Source: Thermoplasmata archaeon (GTDB lineage Archaea; Thermoplasmatota; Thermoplasmata; Lutacidiplasmatales; UBA184). Taken from it: a DNA stretch of 64,000 nt. The stretch spans positions 36,546 through 100,545 of the forward strand of contig JAJYXQ010000007.1 in NCBI GenBank assembly GCA_021796385.1, given 5' to 3'. The notes under the pieces were generated by a model, which saw only the letters and a program-made list of their open reading frames with translations, was not told the DNA's origin and searched no databases. Made by a program: the position numbers and the translations under genes. Positions within the stretch are counted from its first letter, which is position 1. Each line of letters starts with the position of its first letter. Positions 26,758-35,413 of this stretch are shown piece by piece.

Positions 26758-28403
26758 CTAATGTAAGATCCCGGTTCCTCCAGTTCTGGATACGCTAGCA
26801 GCGTGAGGAATTCATCGAGTTCGTCCCGGGCAACGCTCTCTAGCAGAATCCTGGAAGCTGCTTCTACCACCGGCGCCTCGCCGGCGTGATCGGCCTCGCT
26901 GAGGTACCGGGACACCTCCTCGAGCAGGACCTCCCCGATCAAGCCCAGGTCGACCGGGGGGCCCTCCCGCACCCGGGCACCGTGGTGTACCCACTGCCAG
27001 AGCTGGGTCCGGGCGATCTCCGCCGTCGCGGCATCCTCCATGAGGTTCTCTATCGGGACGCAACCGTTGCCACCCAACCATGAGGCCGTGTATCGGAGGG
27101 CGGCCTTAGCGTTCCGGTGGACCCCTGCGAGCGTGATGTCCCCGGGAGGAATCGCCAACAGTTCGGCCGGTGTGATGTTCTCGGGAGGCAAGGCGGTCCC
27201 GATCCGGTTCGCATCGGGCATATGCTCGTTGAACACCGAAAGCGCCACGGGCACGAGGCCGGGATGTGCCACCCACGTGCCATCATGGCCGTTCCGGACC
27301 TCCCGTTCCTTGTCCGCACGGACCTTGGCCAGGGCGTCCTCGTTCGCTGCGGCGTTCCCCTTGATCGGTATCTGCGCGGCCATGCCACCGATCGCATGGG
27401 CGCCCCTCCGGTGGCAGACCTGCACCAGCCGGCGTGAATAGGCGGTCAGAAAGGCGGTGGACATCGTGAGCTGGTCTCGGTCGGGAAAGAGGACGCCCGG
27501 GACGTCCCGGTATTGTTTGATGAAGCTGAAGAGGTAATCCCACCGGCCGCAATTGAGCCCCACGGAGTGCGTCCGCAGTTCCCATAGGATCTCGTCCATC
27601 TGGAACGCGGCCGGCACCGTCTCGATGAGGACCGTGGCTCGGATGGTTCCGGGAGGAAGCCCGAGGCGTTCCTCGGAATAACAAAAGACATCGTTCCAAA
27701 GTCGCGCTTCCAAGTAATGCTCCAGTTTCGGGAGGTAGAAGTACGGTCCGCTACCCCGGCGGCGCAGCTCGTTCGCATTGTGATGGAGATAGACGCCGAA
27801 ATCGAAGAGGCTCGCCGAGATCGGTCGATCCTCCACGAGAACGTGGGATTCGGGAAGGTGCCAGCCCCGGGGGCGGACCATGAGGCGAGCGACCTGGTCG
27901 GAGAGATGGTACTCTCGGCCTTCGGGAGACGTGTAAGCAATGGTCTTCCGTACCGCGTCGATCAGGTTCGCTTGCCCCGTGATGGTCCCTTTCCATGTTG
28001 GTGCGTGGGCATCCTCGAAGTCCGCCATGTAGACGCGGGCCCCCGAGTTGAGGGCGTTGATGATCATCTTGCGTTCCGGAGGCCCAGTGATCTCGACGCG
28101 CCGGTCCGCAAGGTCCTCGGGGCAGGGGGCCACCTTCCACTCCGCCGTTCGGACCTCTTGCGTTTCGGAGGGGAATGTCGGCACATCGCCCCGGCGTAGG
28201 GCCTCCCGGAACCACCCTCGGGCCCCTAAAAGTTCCCGACGCATGGGCTCAAAGCGCTCGTGAAGGGAGCCGAGGAAGGAGAGCACGTCCGAAGAGAGCA
28301 CTTCCCCGGTCCGGGGCACCTCGGGGCCCCGTACCTCGACGGGCCCTACGCCGAACGGCTGCGCCGATCGTTCGGATGGCGTCCCCCCCCCACTGTCCAG
28401 CAT
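26754..28403 (-). CDS. aceB: Malate synthase (A-type)
   Basis: This 549-residue enzyme condenses glyoxylate with acetyl-CoA to malate. It is of A type rather than the longer G type, judging by length and by family blocks [46 protein letters not shown] and [15 protein letters not shown]. The C-terminal region contains [18 protein letters not shown]. The N-terminal 25 residues, coded through a run of nine G, are poorly constrained and the true start may be further in. It is the first gene of the aceB-aceA operon. A TTTTAAA element near 28481 could be the promoter. Confidence 0.95.
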   Translation of the reverse strand: MLDSGGGTPSERSAQPFGVGPVEVRGPEVPRTGEVLSSDVLSFLGSLHERFEPMRRELLGARGWFREALRRGDVPTFPSETQEVRTAEWKVAPCPEDLADRRVEITGPPERKMIINALNSGARVYMADFEDAHAPTWKGTITGQANLIDAVRKTIAYTSPEGREYHLSDQVARLMVRPRGWHLPESHVLVEDRPISASLFDFGVYLHHNANELRRRGSGPYFYLPKLEHYLEARLWNDVFCYSEERLGLPPGTIRATVLIETVPAAFQMDEILWELRTHSVGLNCGRWDYLFSFIKQYRDVPGVLFPDRDQLTMSTAFLTAYSRRLVQVCHRRGAHAIGGMAAQIPIKGNAAANEDALAKVRADKEREVRNGHDGTWVAHPGLVPVALSVFNEHMPDANRIGTALPPENITPAELLAIPPGDITLAGVHRNAKAALRYTASWLGGNGCVPIENLMEDAATAEIARTQLWQWVHHGARVREGPPVDLGLIGEVLLEEVSRYLSEADHAGEAPVVEAASRILLESVARDELDEFLTLLAYPELEEPGSYIR

Positions 28404-28597
28404 CAGTGTTCTCGGGGACCTCGGGGACGGGTCAACGGAGCGAAGATCGGAAGCACCAGAACGGGGGAATGTGAAGGTGGTTTAAAATCCTTGTGGCGAG
28501 GGGAAGTGCCGGGCTGGTCGGGGCGGTCGTGGACCCCGCCGGAAACGCTCTAATCGGGGTGATCAACTACGGGACCGGTCCAAGACTGGTGGGCCGT

Positions 28598-28810
28598 TCA
28601 GACCTTGGGGGTGGCAGCGGCAGGCTTTATTGGATTCCGAGTGGCCGCCCCGATGATCAGGAGGACGAAGCCGATTCCGAGGATGCCCAGATCCTTGTAG
28701 TCCAGGCCCGAAGAATCTCCGTGCCCCATCAGGTCGAGCGCGATTGCACCTGCACCGAGGAGGACGAGAAGCACGCCAATCACAAGGAGCGCTGTGGAAG
28801 CGGAGGCCAT
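28598..28810 (-). CDS. Small two-helix membrane protein
   Basis: The protein has 70 residues and two hydrophobic helices (about 6-27 and 41-56), separated by a short polar loop with LMGHGDSSGLDYKD, then a basic C-terminal tail. The family is not recognised. A TATA-like GATATA on the minus strand at about 28833-28838 lies 25 bases before the ATG, so the message is probably leaderless. The gene stands alone between aceB and the asparagine synthetase. Confidence 0.7.
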   Translation of the reverse strand: MASASTALLVIGVLLVLLGAGAIALDLMGHGDSSGLDYKDLGILGIGFVLLIIGAATRNPIKPAAATPKV

Positions 28811-28963
28811 GGTTTCCCCACACTCCAGTGGCTATATCAACCTCTCGCTACCCCAGCATTTCAGGTCCTTCTGACTCCCAAATCCCCCTTTAAGGAACGA
28901 ATGGGGTGGGTCCGGAAGCTTCAGGATGTTCAGTTGACCGGCGACAGAAGACCCGCTCCGGAC

Positions 28964-29884
28964 CTAGATAGAGACCTCGATCCCCGGGACACGTTTGAAG
29001 AGCTGGACATCCCCGACATGCGGTGCCCGGGTGAGGAAGCGGACGAGCCGCTCGATCCCGAAACCCGCACCTGCCGAGGGGACGAAGCCCTCCGCCGCCT
29101 CGGAAAGGTAGGCACGGTACGCCTCGTTGTCAAGCTTGTCCCGGCCCATCCGGGTTCGGAGGCGTCCGAGATCGAACTCGCGCTCCGCCCCCGAAAGCGC
29201 CTCGCCAAATCCCTCCGGGTAAATGAGATCGTAGTTGAGGAAGTGGCCCGGGTCGCTCGGGTCCTCCCGATCGTAGAACTCCCTTCGGTGACAAAGGGCC
29301 CAGAAGGGCTGTTCGTGGGCCTGGGAGGCCGCGAACTCCCAATCCGTCCCGAACTGGCTCTCCAGGTCATGGGTCGTGTACACTCGGAACGGAGGTCGAA
29401 ACTCGAATCCGGGCACACCGAGCTCCTCCAGCAACGGAAGGAAGTCGGACGCATGACCGTTCAGCGACAAGAAGTAACGCTCGACCAGGCGCATCACATC
29501 TTCCTGGCGTGCGAGCGCCCATTCGAAGTCTAGCTGGGTGAACTCGAAGAGGTGCTTTCCCGTGGCCTGCCGCTCGGCCCGCTCCAACCGGATGTTCGGA
29601 GAAAGGATGAAGATCCGATCGAGGTCCCGGACCGCACATTGTTTGTGGAGGATCATCGAGTTCATCGTGTAGAGGCGGGTGCCGAGGTAATCGACCTCCG
29701 GGGTCTTCATGATGGACGATCCGGGATCGGGACCTAGGGGGTCCGTACTGCGCCCGAGCATGACCGGGAGCAACTGGATGAAATGCTCGTCCTGGAAGAA
29801 CTCGATCGTGCGGCGGATGAGCGCGCTGCCCACCTTCAGTCGGGTCACCAACTGTTCTCTTGCCCCGGGTGCATTAAAGGCCAT
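28964..29884 (-). CDS. Archaeal-type asparagine synthetase (AsnRS paralogue, AS-AR)
   Basis: The 306-residue protein is a class II aminoacyl-tRNA synthetase catalytic core without the N-terminal anticodon-binding domain. Motif 2-like LSPNIRLERAERQATGKHLFEFTQLDFEWA and motif 3-like GFGIERLVRFLTRA are clear. Archaeal proteins of this form (AS-AR) make free asparagine from aspartate, ammonia and ATP. The divergent Lrp/AsnC gene 105 bases away fits a biosynthetic role. An alternative is another amino-acid ligase of the same paralogous group. Its TATA-like TAATATATTC is at about 29935. Confidence 0.82.
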   Translation of the reverse strand: MAFNAPGAREQLVTRLKVGSALIRRTIEFFQDEHFIQLLPVMLGRSTDPLGPDPGSSIMKTPEVDYLGTRLYTMNSMILHKQCAVRDLDRIFILSPNIRLERAERQATGKHLFEFTQLDFEWALARQEDVMRLVERYFLSLNGHASDFLPLLEELGVPGFEFRPPFRVYTTHDLESQFGTDWEFAASQAHEQPFWALCHRREFYDREDPSDPGHFLNYDLIYPEGFGEALSGAEREFDLGRLRTRMGRDKLDNEAYRAYLSEAAEGFVPSAGAGFGIERLVRFLTRAPHVGDVQLFKRVPGIEVSI

Positions 29885-29957
29885 GGAAAAGGGAAGGTCG
29901 AGAAAGGTAATGAAGGAGGTTCACATTTTCCTGAATATATTACCGTACCGTCACTGT

Positions 29958-29970
29958 GACTTAAATACTA
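29958..29970 (+). promoter_or_regulatory. TATA box of the Lrp/AsnC gene
   Basis: CTTAAATAC lies about 25 bases before the ATG at 29990, implying a leaderless transcript. A second A/T box (GAATATATTAC at about 29933-29943) points the other way towards the asparagine synthetase. The 105-base gap is small enough for the regulator to act on both genes. Confidence 0.55.
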
Positions 29971-29989
29971 GATTGGATATACTGCAACA

Positions 29990-30421
29990 ATGGACGAGCT
30001 CGACCGCAGGATCCTTCAGGAGGTCGATGGAGGAACGATCCGGTCCACTCAGCTTGCCCGGCGGCTGAATGTGCCCCTTTCCACGGTGCACTTCCGCCTT
30101 CGCCGGCTCGAGACGAACTCGGTCATCGAACGATACAAGGGCGAGGTCGATTGGCGCAAGGCCGGGTTCACCATCTCGGCCTTCATCCTCGTGACCACGG
30201 ATGCGAACCTCCTTAAATCGCTTGGAAAGTCGCAAGACAAGCTGCTCCAGGAGCTTCTCGGCCTTCATTACGTGCGGGAGGGGCACATCATCGCGGGGGA
30301 GGCGGACATCCTCCTCAAGGTCATTGCACGCGATCCCGCACACCTCAAGGAGCTCCTGCTCACGCACATCGATGCGAAAGCGGGCGTCGTGCGCACGCGG
30401 ACCCTCATTGCGCTCGAATAG
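29990..30421 (+). CDS. Lrp/AsnC family transcriptional regulator
   Basis: This 143-residue protein has an N-terminal winged helix-turn-helix (MDELDRRILQEV, LARRLNVPLSTVHFRLRRLE) and a C-terminal RAM-like ligand-binding domain (FTISAFILVTTDA, YVREGHIIAGEADILLKVIARD). These regulators sense amino acids. Divergence from the asparagine synthetase suggests that it controls that gene and itself, with asparagine or aspartate as possible ligand; this is inference. The FAD oxidase gene follows after 15 bases and may be co-transcribed. Confidence 0.9.
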   Translation: MDELDRRILQEVDGGTIRSTQLARRLNVPLSTVHFRLRRLETNSVIERYKGEVDWRKAGFTISAFILVTTDANLLKSLGKSQDKLLQELLGLHYVREGHIIAGEADILLKVIARDPAHLKELLLTHIDAKAGVVRTRTLIALE

Positions 30422-30436
30422 GCCCCCGGAAGATCG

Positions 30437-31642
30437 ATGGTGACGGGTACTTCGGATGTCCTCGTGATCGGCGGCGGGATCGTGGGGCTGGCCACCGGTC
30501 GGGCCCTTCTCCGGCACCACCCCGAATGGAAGATCGTGGTGCTCGAAAAGGAGCGGACGGTGGCCGCGCACCAGAGCGGCCACAACAGCGGGGTGATCCA
30601 CACCGGGATCTATTACGCCCCCGGTAGTTCAAAAGCCGTGCTCTGTGTCCGCGGTCGGGCGATGCTCTTGGACTATCTCCAACAGCACTCCATCCCGTTC
30701 CGTATCTGCGGCAAACTGATCCTCGCGACCCAACTCCACGAGCTCCCGGCCCTGCGCCGGCTGGAGGAGCGAGCGCGCTCGAACGGGATCCCGGGTTGCC
30801 GCCGGCTCGAGGCCAAGGACATCCGCTCCATCGAACCGGACGCAGGCGGCATCGCGGGGCTCGAGGTTCCCGGAACCGGGATGGTCGACTACCGGGAGGT
30901 CTCCCGTGCGTACGCGAAGGACATCGAGAACGGGGGCGCCGATGTGGTGACCTCCAGCCGGTTGGAGGCGCTCGGGGTCGATGGGTCGGGTGTCCGCGCG
31001 CGCACTTCTACTGGGGAGTACCGCGCTCGATTCTTGGTCAATTGTGCCGGGCTCGGGTCCGACCTTGTTGCGAGGATGGCGGGGGTCCCGACGGCCACCC
31101 TCATCCTCCCATTCCGCGGAGAGTACTACCGGCTGGGAAGGGAAGGTGCCCTTCGGGGTAGTCGCCACATCTATCCGGTGCCCGATCCCCGCTTCCCTTT
31201 CCTCGGCGTCCACATCACGCGGAAGATGGACGGGACCTTGGAGCTCGGACCGAATGCGGTCCTTGCCTTTCGCCGGGAGGGATACAGCCTATGGGATTGG
31301 AGCTCCCGGGAGATGATGATGGCCCTAACGTTCCCGGGATTTTACCCGATGGCGCTCCACATGTGGCGGACGGCGTCCTATGAGTATCTCCGTTCGTTCA
31401 GCCGGGCCCAATTCGCCGAGGACCTGCGGCGGCTGATTCCCGCCCTCTCCGAGAAGGACCTCCGGCCGGGGGGTTCGGGTGTCCGCGCACAGGCCCTCAA
31501 CAAGAAGGGCGAGCTCGTGGACGATTTCGTCTTCGAACGGGGTCCGCGGTCCCTCCATGTGCTGAACGCACCCTCTCCCGCGGCGACCGCATCGCTCGCG
31601 ATCGCCGAGGTGATCGCGGACCAGATACCCTCCCAATTGTAG
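30437..31642 (+). CDS. lhgO: L-2-hydroxyglutarate oxidase (LhgO-like FAD enzyme)
   Basis: The 401-residue FAD protein has the Rossmann motif DVLVIGGGIVGLATGRALL and the family block AAHQSGHNSGVIHTGIYYAPGS that marks LhgO/L2HGDH enzymes. The C-terminal RPGGSGVRAQALNKKGELVDDF and NAPSPAATASLAIAE blocks also match. Members oxidise L-2-hydroxyglutarate to 2-oxoglutarate, usually passing electrons to quinone or oxygen. Fifteen bases downstream of the Lrp gene, and convergent with another FAD oxidoreductase. Confidence 0.9.
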   Translation: MVTGTSDVLVIGGGIVGLATGRALLRHHPEWKIVVLEKERTVAAHQSGHNSGVIHTGIYYAPGSSKAVLCVRGRAMLLDYLQQHSIPFRICGKLILATQLHELPALRRLEERARSNGIPGCRRLEAKDIRSIEPDAGGIAGLEVPGTGMVDYREVSRAYAKDIENGGADVVTSSRLEALGVDGSGVRARTSTGEYRARFLVNCAGLGSDLVARMAGVPTATLILPFRGEYYRLGREGALRGSRHIYPVPDPRFPFLGVHITRKMDGTLELGPNAVLAFRREGYSLWDWSSREMMMALTFPGFYPMALHMWRTASYEYLRSFSRAQFAEDLRRLIPALSEKDLRPGGSGVRAQALNKKGELVDDFVFERGPRSLHVLNAPSPAATASLAIAEVIADQIPSQL

Positions 31643-31658
31643 GTTTCCATCCGAGCGT

Positions 31659-32798
31659 TCACGAGGGGAACGCGCCCCGGAGGCTGCCACCCCGCAGGGA
31701 ACCACAGTATCGGGAAAGGAACGGGTCTTCGGTGGCGTCGTCGAGCGCCAGGTCCACCGCATGACGGGCGAGCCCGGGGGCGAAGCTCCAACCGAGGCGA
31801 AACCCCCCGGTCGCCACGACGAGCCGCTCTCGACGGCCGACCAGCGGCAGTCCATCGGGTGTAGCGGGTCGATACCCTTGCTCCATGGGAACGTTTTCGG
31901 GGACCCCGAGCAGTTTTCGAGCCCGGGCCCACAACGCGTTCGCTCTCCGGGAGTCCGCGGAGAGCGTGAAGTCCCAACCGCTGGTGACCTTCACCGATTG
32001 GGTCAAGGGGACGGCGGCCAAACCCCAATCGGCAAAGATGACCGCGTTCCGTAGCGAAGCGACCCGAGGTGCGGTCCATCCGTACCCCTTGACCGCGGTG
32101 ATGGGAAGTCCGAGCCTCCGGCAGGCGATCCCGGTCGTGACGATCACGCGATCGAAGGGTTCCCGTCCCTCCGGGGATTCGACCTTCCCGTCAACGTCGA
32201 CCCGATCCACTTCGGCGAGGACCGTCCGCACCCCGGATAGTTCCCGGGTGATACGTTGGATGCAGCGCTCGGTGTCCAGCCAACCCATGTCGGGGTAATG
32301 CAGGCTTCCCCCACCACCCTTGTCCTCGGTCACCTCGACGCGTTCCTGCTCCGGGCGCGACCGGAGGTTCCGGAGGGCGTCCCGAAAGAGCCGCGGGTTT
32401 TCGTAGCGTTCGGTGAGTCCCCCGATCCAAAATCCGAAATCGTCGGCCGTTTGGGCGAGGGAAGCGTACTCGCGGAGGGAGTGGCTTCCCAACTCGGCCA
32501 CCCTTTCGAGGTCCTGCGGGCGGATCGTGCGCCCGAAACTTCGCAGATATCCCATGAACCAACGTCGGTCGACCCGGCGTAGCTGCGAGGACCCGTTCCG
32601 GAGGTAACGGAACGCTCGACGAAGGTACCGGAGGTTGTTGATGGTGTAGTAGTTGTGCCCTTCCAGGATCCCGGCGGCGTGGATTGAGCCGGCCCCCATC
32701 CGGGTCTGCTCATAGAGCGTGACCTCGGCGCCGCGGGCGCGGAGGTAACGTGCGGCGAATAGGCCGGTGATCCCTCCTCCGAGGACCGCCACGCGCAT
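31659..32798 (-). CDS. FAD-dependent oxidoreductase of the DAO/DadA family
   Basis: This 379-residue protein begins with MRVAVLGGGITGLFAARYLRARGAEVTLYEQ, a complete FAD-binding beta-alpha-beta unit. The C-terminal YRPATPDGLPLVGRRERLVVATGGFRLGWSFAPGLARHAVDLAL matches D-amino acid dehydrogenase and glycine oxidase relatives. The substrate is not predictable. It is convergent with lhgO (16-base gap) and divergent from polB. A palindromic GATATATC at 32822-32829 is centred 27 bases before its ATG. Confidence 0.87.
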   Translation of the reverse strand: MRVAVLGGGITGLFAARYLRARGAEVTLYEQTRMGAGSIHAAGILEGHNYYTINNLRYLRRAFRYLRNGSSQLRRVDRRWFMGYLRSFGRTIRPQDLERVAELGSHSLREYASLAQTADDFGFWIGGLTERYENPRLFRDALRNLRSRPEQERVEVTEDKGGGGSLHYPDMGWLDTERCIQRITRELSGVRTVLAEVDRVDVDGKVESPEGREPFDRVIVTTGIACRRLGLPITAVKGYGWTAPRVASLRNAVIFADWGLAAVPLTQSVKVTSGWDFTLSADSRRANALWARARKLLGVPENVPMEQGYRPATPDGLPLVGRRERLVVATGGFRLGWSFAPGLARHAVDLALDDATEDPFLSRYCGSLRGGSLRGAFPS

Positions 32799-32821
32799 AG
32801 CATCCGGGGGATGCTCCTCCG

Positions 32822-32829
32822 GATATATC
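32822..32829 (-). promoter_or_regulatory. TATA box of the DAO-family gene
   Basis: GATATATC lies 27 bases before the start codon at 32798 and implies a leaderless message. Confidence 0.55.
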
Positions 32830-32856
32830 GGCGCCGCGCGCGTTCCCCGACCACGC

Positions 32857-32863
32857 TATTATA
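32857..32863 (+). promoter_or_regulatory. TATA box of polB
   Basis: TATTATA sits about 33 bases before ATG 32893 and supports that start over the longer open frame that begins at 32767. Confidence 0.55.
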
Positions 32864-32892
32864 CCTCCATCCCATCGGCACTTCGAGATCGC

Positions 32893-35343
32893 ATGCCCGA
32901 ACCCCAACGGTACGAGATGTTCCTCATCGGCGGGTCGTACGACTCATCGAGCGGGAAACCGGTCGTCGAGCTCTTTGGTCGGACCCGGGACGGCCTTTCG
33001 GTGGCCGCTCGTTACTACGGGTTCAAGCCCTATTTCGAGTTGCGGGACCCTGCCCCGGAGACCCGGGAGCGGGTGCGGCAAGACCCGGATTACGACGATT
33101 CCCGCGAGGTGACGCTCTTGGTCGACGGAAAGGACCGGCCGTGCCTCCGGGTGGAAGTGAAGCTTCCGAACACCGTTCCCAAGTTCCGGACCACGTATGG
33201 GATCCCGGACGACGACACGAGCGTCCTGGCATGCGACATCCCGTTCGCCCACCGTTTCCTCTACGACAAGTTGAGAGCCGGTTCGGCGACCGTAGCCTTC
33301 ATGGCCGTTCCGGAGACACCGGCCGTGGCGCAGCGCTATTCGACGGACCAAGTGGTGCAGATCGTCGGGGAGATCGAGAGCGCGCCCCCGTTCAAGCCGG
33401 AGCTGACCTATCTCTCGTTCGACATCGAGAACTCGCTCAAGGACCGGCGGATATTCTGCCTGTGCGGGGTGGTGCAACGCGGCGATCGGTCCGCCGAGAC
33501 CTTTACCCTCGAAGGAGACGAGCGCGAGATCCTTGAAGGATTCGTGACGCAGGTCCGGAAGTCCGACCCCGACATCATCACCGGATACAACATCGGGGGC
33601 TATGATCTCCCGCTCCTCGAGGAACGGGCACAGAAACTGGGGCTTCCCAAGGGGGCCATGGCCTTCGGCCGAGATGGCGGCCCCCTCTCGGATTTCGGGG
33701 ACCGGTTGTGGCGAGCCCACGGTCGGGTCGTCGCGGATGCCTGGTGGTCCGTCCGTACGATCCTCCACCCGAAGCAGGAGTCCCTCCAGTTCGTGTCCAA
33801 TCTCATGCTCGGGGAGGGTAAGATGGACGTCGACCGGCGGAACATCGATGCCGAGTGGATGGCGGACCCGAAAAAGGTCGTCCTGTACTGCATAAAGGAC
33901 GCCGAGCTCGCCTTGCGCATCCTCCGTCAGCTCCGGGCGATCGAGCGTGCGGAGAACATGGCCTCGGTCGCGGGGGTTTACCTCGATGAAGGGCTGAACG
34001 GCCGGACGAGCACCTTGGTGGATGCGCTCCTCATCCGGGGCGCCGACCGCCGGGGGATTGGCGTACCTCCTACCCACCGCACTTCCGGGGAAGCCCCCAT
34101 CGAGGGGGGCTTTGTCCTCGACCTCAAACCTCAGTTGGCGAACTGGGTCGTGGTCCTGGACTTCAAGTCGATGTACCCCTCGATCATCATCTCACGGAAC
34201 ATTTGCTTCACCACCTTGTCCGAAGCGGGAGGGACCGTAGCCCCAAACGGCGTCCGGTTCTTGACGAAGGATGTACGGGCCGGGCTGGTCCCGGAGATCC
34301 TGCGCGACCTTATGGGAGAGCGCGATCGACTCAAGCGCCTTGCCCGGGACGCCACCGATCCCCGCGAGCGGGAGTACTTTGACGGCCTCCAGTCCGCGGT
34401 CAAGATCCTCATGAACTCCTTCTACGGCGTCCTGGCGAGTTCCTTTTACCGGTTCACGAACAAGGACATCGGGGCGGCGATCACCGCGTTCGCCCGGGAA
34501 GAGATCCATCGGGTCATCGACGAGGTACGCAAGACCGGCGCGGAGGTGCTCTATTCCGACACGGACAGCGTGTTCGTGCAATCGCCCGCGCCTTCCCTGG
34601 AAGGAAGCCGTCGGTTCGGGGAAGACCTGGCCTCCCGGTTCACCCGTGAAGGGGTCACGCTCGAGTTCCAGAGCGTCTTCCAATCGTTCTTCAGTCACGG
34701 TGCGAAGAAACGCTACGTGGCCCGGCAGGTGTGGCCGAAGGAGGAGCAGATCGTGCGGGGGTACGAAACGCGCCGGTCGGATTCGTTCGAGCTCCAAGTC
34801 GAAGCCTTGAACGAGGTCTTCCGGCTCATCCTTGACGGGCGGAAGGACGAGGCCGTGGAGTACGCGAAGGCGATCGTGAAGAGCACAATGGCCGGGGCGG
34901 CACCGAAGGAGAAGCTCGTGATCGCCCGCACGGTCCGGGCCGAGCAGGAGTACAACGAGAAGACCCGCGGGAACCTCCCCTTCCTTCGCGTCTACAAGAC
35001 CTTGAGGGACGAGGGGTATGATGTGATCCCCGGCATGAAGGTCGCCTGGATCGTGGTGGACTCGAAGCGGTCTCCACAGGACATCGAACCCTATCTTTTG
35101 GGGCGGCCCTTCCCGGAGCGGCGTCAGCCAGACCACCGCTATTATGCCGAGCGACTGGCCCAGACCTTGGCCCGGATCACCGAGGTGTTCGGCGTACCGG
35201 AGGAAGAGCTCCTCGGGAAGCCCGCCCAACAGAAGCTCGGAGACCCAGAGGATCGGGCGTCCATTTCAGCGGACCTGGATAGCCCGGTGACCGCGCTCAA
35301 GTCGAGTGGGGCTAGGGTTCGGCAGACCCGGCTCGATTGGTAA
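32893..35343 (+). CDS. polB: Family B DNA polymerase
   Basis: The start is ATG 32893 (816 residues), supported by the TATA box at 32857. The proofreading exonuclease shows Exo I LSFDIEN, Exo II TGYNIGGYDLP and Exo III YCIKDAEL. The polymerase shows region II DFKSMYPSIII, region III KILMNSFYGVL and region I YSDTDSVFV, with KKRY downstream in the thumb. All catalytic aspartates are present and no intein is seen. The enzyme is a replicative or repair polymerase; the replicative MCM helicase is encoded 20 kb away. The C-terminus ends in RQTRLDW, which loosely resembles a short PCNA-binding motif. Confidence 0.96.
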   Translation: MPEPQRYEMFLIGGSYDSSSGKPVVELFGRTRDGLSVAARYYGFKPYFELRDPAPETRERVRQDPDYDDSREVTLLVDGKDRPCLRVEVKLPNTVPKFRTTYGIPDDDTSVLACDIPFAHRFLYDKLRAGSATVAFMAVPETPAVAQRYSTDQVVQIVGEIESAPPFKPELTYLSFDIENSLKDRRIFCLCGVVQRGDRSAETFTLEGDEREILEGFVTQVRKSDPDIITGYNIGGYDLPLLEERAQKLGLPKGAMAFGRDGGPLSDFGDRLWRAHGRVVADAWWSVRTILHPKQESLQFVSNLMLGEGKMDVDRRNIDAEWMADPKKVVLYCIKDAELALRILRQLRAIERAENMASVAGVYLDEGLNGRTSTLVDALLIRGADRRGIGVPPTHRTSGEAPIEGGFVLDLKPQLANWVVVLDFKSMYPSIIISRNICFTTLSEAGGTVAPNGVRFLTKDVRAGLVPEILRDLMGERDRLKRLARDATDPREREYFDGLQSAVKILMNSFYGVLASSFYRFTNKDIGAAITAFAREEIHRVIDEVRKTGAEVLYSDTDSVFVQSPAPSLEGSRRFGEDLASRFTREGVTLEFQSVFQSFFSHGAKKRYVARQVWPKEEQIVRGYETRRSDSFELQVEALNEVFRLILDGRKDEAVEYAKAIVKSTMAGAAPKEKLVIARTVRAEQEYNEKTRGNLPFLRVYKTLRDEGYDVIPGMKVAWIVVDSKRSPQDIEPYLLGRPFPERRQPDHRYYAERLAQTLARITEVFGVPEEELLGKPAQQKLGDPEDRASISADLDSPVTALKSSGARVRQTRLDW

Positions 35344-35396
35344 GAATGACCCGCCTGCCGGGGACGGCTCGAGCCTCCTTCCGGGGAGATTCACGG

Positions 35397-35404
35397 TATT
35401 ATAC
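35397..35404 (+). promoter_or_regulatory. TATA box of the decayed surface gene
   Basis: TATTATAC resembles the polB promoter element and precedes the ATG at 35414 and an in-frame GTG at 35438. The latter is at the better distance for a leaderless start. Confidence 0.4.
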
Positions 35405-35413
35405 ATTCTAAGG

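Noticed and set aside
35300..35342. PolB C-terminus as a definite PCNA-binding motif
   Set aside because: RQTRLDW lacks the second aromatic position of the usual motif, so it is only noted as a resemblance.
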